From Kiritimatiellales bacterium (GTDB lineage: Bacteria; Verrucomicrobiota; Kiritimatiellia; Kiritimatiellales; Pontiellaceae), in contig JAIPJC010000013.1 of NCBI GenBank assembly GCA_021734345.1, positions 1 to 40,843 on the forward strand: a DNA stretch of 40,843 bases, in the 5' to 3' direction. Below are positions 38,034 through 40,843 of the stretch, piece after piece. A model generated the notes under the pieces. That model worked only from the letters and a program-made list of their open reading frames with translations. It was not told the origin of the DNA and made no database searches. The translations under genes were made by a program, and so were the position numbers. Every line of letters begins with the position of its first letter. The first letter of the stretch is position 1.

Positions 38034-40100
38034 CTATTCCGGCCTATTGCCGTTTTCTTTGTATGGGGTTCCTAAATAATTCGAGGAGTTGTGTTTTTCG
38101 ATGAAGCCGTAGACCGCTTCAGTTATGCACTTTAGTTCTGGAGATGTGCTCAGCAGAGTCCATTCATATTCTTTATCCAAAACGAGCTGAGACAGTTCAT
38201 TTTTATGCCCGGTAGTCAGTGTTCTATCCCCGTACTCCAGCGGTTGTTCGCCACTATTTTCTTTCAGAAATTTCCCCATCGGCTCTTGGGAATAATCGTC
38301 CAGCTTGGCTGTAAAGCTGACGTTCTGTTGTGATTGATGGCTCTGAATGAAATCCTGAATGATCTCAGGTGGAAGCAGGTTTTCGATTTCCAGTACTATG
38401 GTTGTCTTGTATTCAAAGTTTTCAGAATTCAGCTTTTCTAGCTCTTTATGCCGCCCCTGTTTTTCTTGGCTCATATCCTGATCTGCTAAGAGAAAGATTC
38501 GATTGGCATTGCGGAATGAATCGATGAATTTTTTATCCACAGTTTCAGGATCAAAAAGATAGTGCCGAATATTTGATCCTGCATATTCAAAGAATGTGTA
38601 ATCCAAACCTTCCTTGAATTCACGCTTCCCGGTGGCTTTACAGTATGAGCTGAGGAATGCCTGTACATATCGCCGATCCGAAACGCCCTCCACCCAGATG
38701 GAGCAGTTGGCCATATAGACCGAGGCATTCACAACGCCAAGCTGGTCAAGCACGGTTGTATCAGCCCCATGGACACAACGGATGATGGACTTGTCTTTAT
38801 TGATCGGGCTGAAGTTGAAAACAGAAATATTGTTGGGTTCGCGCAATGCATGACTCAGAAAATGGTTCGAGTGCGTCGTCAGGAAATAACGCAGGCTCTT
38901 CGCTTTTAAGTCCTTGTTATTCAGGATGGTGTCAATAAAGAGGTTCTGAAATCCCGGATGCAGACTCAGCTCTGGTTCGTCGATGAATATCCACGTATTT
39001 GCATCCGCCATGAATATTGGGTAGAGAAGAATCAACAGGTGTTGAATCCCATCACCTAAATCCTGAATTTTTCTTTCCGACTCGCTTGCTATATAAAAGC
39101 GAATTTCTTTTGTCTTCGTGTTGGGTTCGGCAACAACTTCGACCCGTCTTTCGTTGAAAAAACTAGTACTGATGAATCCTTGGAACTGCTGAAACCGTTC
39201 GCGTTTCTCAAACGTACTGTTCCGATCCATAAGAATAGTATGATGAAGTCGATCTCCCGCAGATATTTTGAACTTCCTATTTTGTTTTAACCCGCCGTTT
39301 GAGGAAAAGTAATAATGTACAGTGGTGTCTTCGTATATTGCATTAGGCAACATTGTGCCTTGCTGTCCTGAATCGCAGAGGGGTAATGAGCCTCTAAGTG
39401 AAGGTATGAAGATCTTATCTTGCCCGATCTCTTGTTTTTCTGTGGACTCAATCAGTTGTGCGAACTTCTGATAAATATGCATGAACTCATGTTGTAGCTT
39501 GGAGATGAGATCAAAGGCAATGGGGTTATTGTCCCCTCCGATTCTCATTGTTTGGTGTTGGTTCTGATAAAGTAGCTCGAAAAAGTCTGCAATCTTACGG
39601 TATGCGCCATAGTCGATGCTGATTCCGTCTGCTTTTTCCATAGACAGCTTTATAAAGCTGCCTCTTAGTCGTGATAATTCCTCACTATCTAGGACCATAC
39701 GTCCACTTCGGTCCTCGAGGGTGTGATTGAACAACGCGATTCTGTCTTCTTTTGTGGTGTTTTCTTTGAAGTTTTTGAAAGAAGGAAGCCATTGTGAAGA
39801 AATAATGCTGTTAGCATCGAACCTCTGTACGTTGAAAAGCTCATCATTACCAACTTTGCTGATCAGCTGGTCGAACATCTTAATCCCCGCTTGAAGCGCA
39901 TCTTTAAGGGTCTCATCCACAGTTGGTATATGGTCTAACATAACAAGCATTCGCATAAAGCGGCTTTTGCGTGAGTTATTGGCCCCCACTAGAATGTTGA
40001 CAGTTGAAATCGGACCAACAAACAGATGTTCATTGCTACCATCAACGAACTCAAAATCACCTTGTGAGGTTCTGTCTACAAAACTGATATATTCCTTCAT
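38034..40100 (-). CDS. AAA/ABC-type ATPase with OLD-like C-terminal TOPRIM domain
   Basis: Walker A-like LVGANNSRKSRFMR, IQDLGDGIQHLLILL, Walker B TWIFIDEPELSLHP, FLTTHSNHF; TOPRIM-like IWVEGVSDRRYVQAFL...IFLLADQD...VLEIENLL. Confidence 0.85.
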   Translation of the reverse strand: MKEYISFVDRTSQGDFEFVDGSNEHLFVGPISTVNILVGANNSRKSRFMRMLVMLDHIPTVDETLKDALQAGIKMFDQLISKVGNDELFNVQRFDANSIISSQWLPSFKNFKENTTKEDRIALFNHTLEDRSGRMVLDSEELSRLRGSFIKLSMEKADGISIDYGAYRKIADFFELLYQNQHQTMRIGGDNNPIAFDLISKLQHEFMHIYQKFAQLIESTEKQEIGQDKIFIPSLRGSLPLCDSGQQGTMLPNAIYEDTTVHYYFSSNGGLKQNRKFKISAGDRLHHTILMDRNSTFEKRERFQQFQGFISTSFFNERRVEVVAEPNTKTKEIRFYIASESERKIQDLGDGIQHLLILLYPIFMADANTWIFIDEPELSLHPGFQNLFIDTILNNKDLKAKSLRYFLTTHSNHFLSHALREPNNISVFNFSPINKDKSIIRCVHGADTTVLDQLGVVNASVYMANCSIWVEGVSDRRYVQAFLSSYCKATGKREFKEGLDYTFFEYAGSNIRHYLFDPETVDKKFIDSFRNANRIFLLADQDMSQEKQGRHKELEKLNSENFEYKTTIVLEIENLLPPEIIQDFIQSHQSQQNVSFTAKLDDYSQEPMGKFLKENSGEQPLEYGDRTLTTGHKNELSQLVLDKEYEWTLLSTSPELKCITEAVYGFIEKHNSSNYLGTPYKENGNRPE

Positions 40101-40368
40101 GGGTCTCTCTTGGTTCAGCTTTGATATGCGGTGGCGATTGCCGGCGTTTCACAAATGATGTCTTTGTGCGCTCGGCATAGGCTTTCACGGCTTCTTGGAA
40201 ATTGAGCCAATCCGAGGTTTCGTACCCCGGCTTGAAGTTGAATGTTTCGACGGTTCGTTGTCTTCCATTGGTCGGATTTCCTGTCCGTCTTGTGGTTTTC
40301 TTTACGGCGACTTTAAACCATTCAAGGGGTCAGAACGCTTTTTTCATCATTTGCATATTTGTATCCAT
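40057..40368 (-). pseudogene. Disrupted ORF upstream of the ATPase (in-frame TGA at 40330-40332)
   Basis: MDTNMQMMKKAF*PLEWFKVAVKKTTRRTGNPTNGRQRTVETFNFKPGYETSDWLNFQEAVKAYAERTKTSFVKRRQ... Confidence 0.4.
40326..40351 (-). repeat. Right copy of inverted repeat flanking the accessory segment
   Basis: Reverse complement reads aatgatgaaaaaagcgttctgacccc; 15 nt identical and 22/26 overall versus 36929-36954. Confidence 0.7.
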
Positions 40369-40571
40369 TTCGTTTTCTCTCGTCAAACAACATGCCCTTT
40401 ATTTCAAGTTATCTGCTGAATTTCACCTCACCCAGCCCTCAACCGCTGTTCCCGCCAAAGCAGCGCGTCGCGTTTGGGGGCGGATTGTTTTTGCTCGGGC
40501 GGGAGGATGGTTTTGCCGTTGAGGTTGATCAGGTCGCGGTGGGCGTCGATTGCTCTTAGTTCTTCCATTAT

Positions 40572-40843
40572 CATTTCCCGCCTCCGATCAGGTTGGTCAG
40601 CATGGCGGTGATGACGTCTTTTTCCTGCGGGCGGCTTTCGGCGATCATGAGCGTCATGGCGACGAGGGCGTTGTCGGCAATGCGTTTGTTCCCTTCCTTG
40701 TCGTACAGCAGTTTATTCTTATCGGCGAAGCGCAGGAACACGGCGGCTGCGATGCGCTTGTTGCCGTCAACGAAGCTGTGGTTCTTGACGAGGAAGTAGA
40801 GGAGGTGGGCGGACTTTTCCTCGACGGAGGGATAGACGTCCTT
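40572..40843 (-). pseudogene. Fic/DOC-like protein C-terminal part, apparently frameshifted near 40617-40622 (5' end outside window)
   Basis: Minus frame open from 40843: KDVYPSVEEKSAHLLYFLVKNHSFVDGNKRIAAAVFLRFADKNKLLYDKEGNKRIADNALVAMTLMIAESRPQE; in-frame stop at 40598-40600, while the adjacent frame reads KDVITAMLTNLIGGGK* to 40572. Confidence 0.65.

Noticed and set aside
38034-40100. Gabija system
   Set aside because: The ATPase resembles GajA in layout, but no UvrD-like GajB helicase is adjacent; the neighbours are a mini-HTH and an unknown protein.
40330-40332. TGA as selenocysteine codon in the ORF upstream of the ATPase
   Set aside because: It lies inside the repeated 26-bp sequence and the other copy also has TGA there; no SECIS-like argument or selenoprotein similarity.

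Overview
The window has the look of a Kiritimatiellota/PVC-type chromosome (inferred from sulfatase richness, PEP-CTERM signals and gene content). From left to right it contains: (i) a polysaccharide/nucleoside catabolic block at ~1-14.9 kb with two sulfatases around an unknown cytosolic protein, a ~125 bp MITE-like element, two tandem surface-protein paralogs with exchanged C-terminal sorting modules, two nucleoside-hydrolase-family proteins, a GH106-like hydrolase, a GPH-type sugar symporter and a ribokinase; (ii) a housekeeping block at ~15-36.8 kb (DEAD-box helicase, apgM, metG, DUF481 outer-membrane protein, gamma-carbonic anhydrase, a third sulfatase, sfsA, hslO, RluA family, a PEP-CTERM protein, a WecA-like/Rossmann fusion, three tetrapyrrole genes carrying several fusions, galM); (iii) a visibly AT-richer accessory segment at ~36.9-40.4 kb with an OLD/TOPRIM-like AAA ATPase, a 37-aa HTH-only ORF and an unknown 300-aa protein, flanked by inverted copies of a ~26-bp sequence and followed by decayed ORFs and a Fic/DOC-like fragment. 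The best candidates for something new are the inverted-repeat-bounded OLD/mini-HTH/300-aa cassette, the HEAT + Zn + PD-(D/E)XK-like fusion, the HemC-CobA-HemD fusion that lacks HemC domain 3, the 28-bp palindromic repeat embedded in two different coding frames, and the tandem surface-protein module swap. All family assignments come from reading motifs by eye; no search was run.
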